From Candidatus Omnitrophota bacterium (GTDB lineage: Bacteria; Omnitrophota; Gorgyraeia; Gygaellales; Profunditerraquicolaceae), in contig JAFGET010000109.1 of assembly GCA_016931435.1 (NCBI GenBank), positions 1 to 41,913 of the forward strand: a DNA stretch of 41,913 bases. Reading direction: 5' to 3'. Both the position numbers and the translations under genes were made by a program. Below the pieces are notes generated by a model, which made no database searches, was not told where the DNA came from, and saw only the letters and a program-made list of their open reading frames with translations. Shown here piece by piece: positions 40,097 to 41,913 of this stretch (position 1 is its first letter; every line of letters begins with the position of its first letter).

Positions 40097-41913
40097 TTAC
40101 ACATCTAAATTCTTCACCTGGTGCGCGAAATTCTCGATAAACTCGCGCCTGGGTTCAACCTGATCTCCCATTAAAACCGTAAACATCTTATCCGCTTCAA
40201 CCGCGTCTTCCAAGGTCACCTTCAAGATAGTACGCTTTTCCGGGTCCATCGTCGTTTCCCAAAGCTGATGCGGATTCATTTCTCCCAAGCCCTTATATCT
40301 CTGTATGTGCATACCCTTACTCGCTATACCTTTAATATAACCCAGTACATCTTTTAACGAATAAAGGTCTTTATATTCCTTTTCATTGGTTATCCGGTAA
40401 GGGGCCTTTGCTTTCTTAACCGCATTTTCCGGAAGATAATTATAAGTAGAAATATCCAGGCTCAACTTCTCGATCTTCTGCAGGATCTGCTCTATCTCCT
40501 GGGCTTCAAATAATTCCAGGATATCATGCTCATCTTCCTGCTTCTCTTTATCAGTCAAACTAGCCAATTCTTTATCAGAATAGACAAAATGTTCTTTTCC
40601 CTCCACTTTGACCCTATAAATAGGCATTTTTTTGGTCTTTTGATGCCTAAAATTAAGATATTTTACAAAATCTACTCCCTTTTTATCTAAACTTTTGCCT
40701 ATCTTTTCTAATTCAACTAAAAGATTCAATAAATCTTTAAACTGGCTATCAGTATAAACCTTTTTATCCTTGAGGCGCATAAGCTTATGCCCTTCCCTGC
40801 CTAATTCCAATAGAAAATCATCCATCTCCTGCTCGGTCTGGATATATTCTTCTCTTTGTCCGCGCTTGATCTTATACAAAGGAGGCTGGGCAATGTAAAC
40901 ATAGCCTCCTTCTACAAGCTTTGGCATATGGCGGAATAATAAAGTCAAAAGCAGGGTGCGTATATGAGAGCCGTCGATATCGGCATCTGCCATAAGTATC
41001 AATTTATGATAACGTAACTTTTCCATATTAAACTCATCGCCAATGCCTGCACCCATAGCGGTGATAATAGTACGGATCTCTTCATTAGAAAGAATCTTGT
41101 CTAAGCGCGCCTTTTCTACATTCAAAATCTTGCCTTTGATAGGAAGGATGGCTTGGAATCTTCTATCGCGGCCTTGTTTGGCCGAGCCGCCGGCGCTGTC
41201 GCCTTCCACAATATACAATTCGCAAAGAGCGGCATCGCGTTCCGAACAATCCGCCAGTTTTCCCGGCAGGCCCGCGCCTTCAAGCGCCCCTTTTCTGCGG
41301 GTCAATTCGCGCGCCTTACGCGCTGCCTCGCGCGCGCGCGATGCCACAATGACCTTATCTACTATTTTATTTGCGACAGAAGGATTCTCTTCAAAATAAG
41401 ACGCCAGCGCTTCCAGGCTTGCGGAAGCCACCAGGCCTTCGACTTCGGAATTGCCCAGCTTGGTCTTAGTCTGCCCCTCAAACTGCGGGTTATGGACTTT
41501 GACGCTGATTACCGCGGTCAAGCCTTCGCGCACATCTTCTCCGGTAATCCCCGACTCGTCGCCCTTAAGCAAGTTTTTGGTTTTGGCATATTGGTTTATG
41601 GCGCGCGTAAGCGCCGAGCGGAACCCAGAAAGATGCGTGCCGCCCTCGACGGTATTGATGTTATTGGCAAAGGTATACATGGTTTCGGCGTAGCCGTCAT
41701 TATACTGGATAGCCCCTTCCAAGATCACATTATCCTGGGATTTCTGAAAATAAATTATCTTATTGTGCAGCGGATTTTTATTTTTGTTCAGGTATTCGAC
41801 AAAGGAAATTATCCCCCCGCCAAACTCAAAGACGCTTTCTTTATCCGAACGCTCATCGGCTAATTTGATCTTTAGCCCTTTGTTCAAAAAAGCCAGCTCC
41901 CTCAGGCGCTGGG
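40097..41913 (-). CDS. gyrB: DNA gyrase subunit B (5' end outside the window)
   Basis: The frame is open to the right edge (QRLRELAFLNKGLKI at the edge), so the N-terminal ATPase (GHKL) motifs are missing from view. Visible are the transducer domain (GGTHLSGFRSALTRAINQYA, GLTAVISVKVHNPQFEGQTKTKLGN), the TOPRIM domain (ELYIVEGDSAGGSAKQGRDRRFQAILPIKGKILNVEKA, LMADADIDGSHI) and the end QRYKGLGEMNPHQLWETTMDPE. An insert of ~150 residues lies between TOPRIM and the tail, as in many Gram-negative GyrB proteins. Confidence 0.97.
   Translation of the reverse strand, partial: QRLRELAFLNKGLKIKLADERSDKESVFEFGGGIISFVEYLNKNKNPLHNKIIYFQKSQDNVILEGAIQYNDGYAETMYTFANNINTVEGGTHLSGFRSALTRAINQYAKTKNLLKGDESGITGEDVREGLTAVISVKVHNPQFEGQTKTKLGNSEVEGLVASASLEALASYFEENPSVANKIVDKVIVASRAREAARKARELTRRKGALEGAGLPGKLADCSERDAALCELYIVEGDSAGGSAKQGRDRRFQAILPIKGKILNVEKARLDKILSNEEIRTIITAMGAGIGDEFNMEKLRYHKLILMADADIDGSHIRTLLLTLLFRHMPKLVEGGYVYIAQPPLYKIKRGQREEYIQTEQEMDDFLLELGREGHKLMRLKDKKVYTDSQFKDLLNLLVELEKIGKSLDKKGVDFVKYLNFRHQKTKKMPIYRVKVEGKEHFVYSDKELASLTDKEKQEDEHDILELFEAQEIEQILQKIEKLSLDISTYNYLPENAVKKAKAPYRITNEKEYKDLYSLKDVLGYIKGIASKGMHIQRYKGLGEMNPHQLWETTMDPEKRTILKVTLEDAVEADKMFTVLMGDQVEPRREFIENFAHQVKNLDV

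Noticed and set aside
41153..41863. 236-codon plus-strand ORF opposite gyrB
   Set aside because: It is an antisense shadow of a strongly conserved gyrB segment; its composition is not protein-like.
1..41913. CRISPR array
   Set aside because: No regularly spaced direct repeats with unique spacers were seen; the repeats present are palindromic elements or local tandem units.

Overview
All supported protein genes in this window lie on the minus strand, so the gene order runs from the high coordinates to the low ones. The window suggests an uncultivated Gram-negative bacterium, most likely Candidatus Omnitrophota (OP3) or a relative in the PVC superphylum. This is inference from three features: a V-type ATPase operon with a DUF2764 gene, a secretin/PilMNOP-type envelope machine in a low-to-mid GC genome, and many short palindromic intergenic repeats. 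No 16S rRNA is present to confirm it.

Layout in transcription order. (1) 41913-37549: gyrB (5' end outside the window) and gyrA, separated by a palindromic repeat. (2) 37433-33779: a three-gene unit with its own promoter, encoding a YcaO-TPR protein, a PqqD-like recognition protein, and a fused S24/S26 peptidase-like/GNAT protein; then tRNA-Glu and glmS. (3) 31442-23283: rsmI followed by a type IV pilus/type II secretion-like set: GspE/PilB ATPase with an MshEN-like N-terminus, a PilM-PilN fusion, and PilO; then an internal promoter with two near-identical palindromic operators, a tiny MerR-type gene with no normal start codon, an ExeA-like ATPase, a PilP/GspC-like protein, and a secretin carrying a C-terminal TonB-like domain. 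(4) 22981-17355: a c-di-GMP-I (GEMM) riboswitch with two terminators, a 1267-residue exported Fic-like protein, and an exported transglutaminase-like protein. Each of these two genes is followed by a copy of the same ~65-bp repeat. (5) 17205-1072: a long pyrimidine cluster. It has a sigma70 promoter, a PyrR-binding hairpin and a leader terminator, then pyrR, pyrB and pyrC; interspersed genes (Mut7-C, an EndoQ-like PHP protein, a small FxLYD-like protein, tRNA-Arg, a LOG-like protein); carA, carB, mutM, a membrane methyltransferase, pyrK, a glycosyltransferase, a small TSUP protein, pyrD and pyrF. pyrE is the only UMP-pathway gene not seen. (6) 1062-1: V-ATPase subunit E and a DUF2764 gene that runs off the window.

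The main points of interest are as follows. The CarA glutaminase has lost its Cys-His-Glu triad, which predicts ammonia-dependent carbamoyl phosphate synthesis. The c-di-GMP riboswitch controls a Fic/transglutaminase pair of exported proteins directly downstream of a secretion-machine locus, whose ATPase may itself sense c-di-GMP. The YcaO/PqqD/peptidase-GNAT operon looks like a peptide- or protein-modification system of unknown product. A family of palindromic repeats has stems that differ by compensatory base changes between the two copies.
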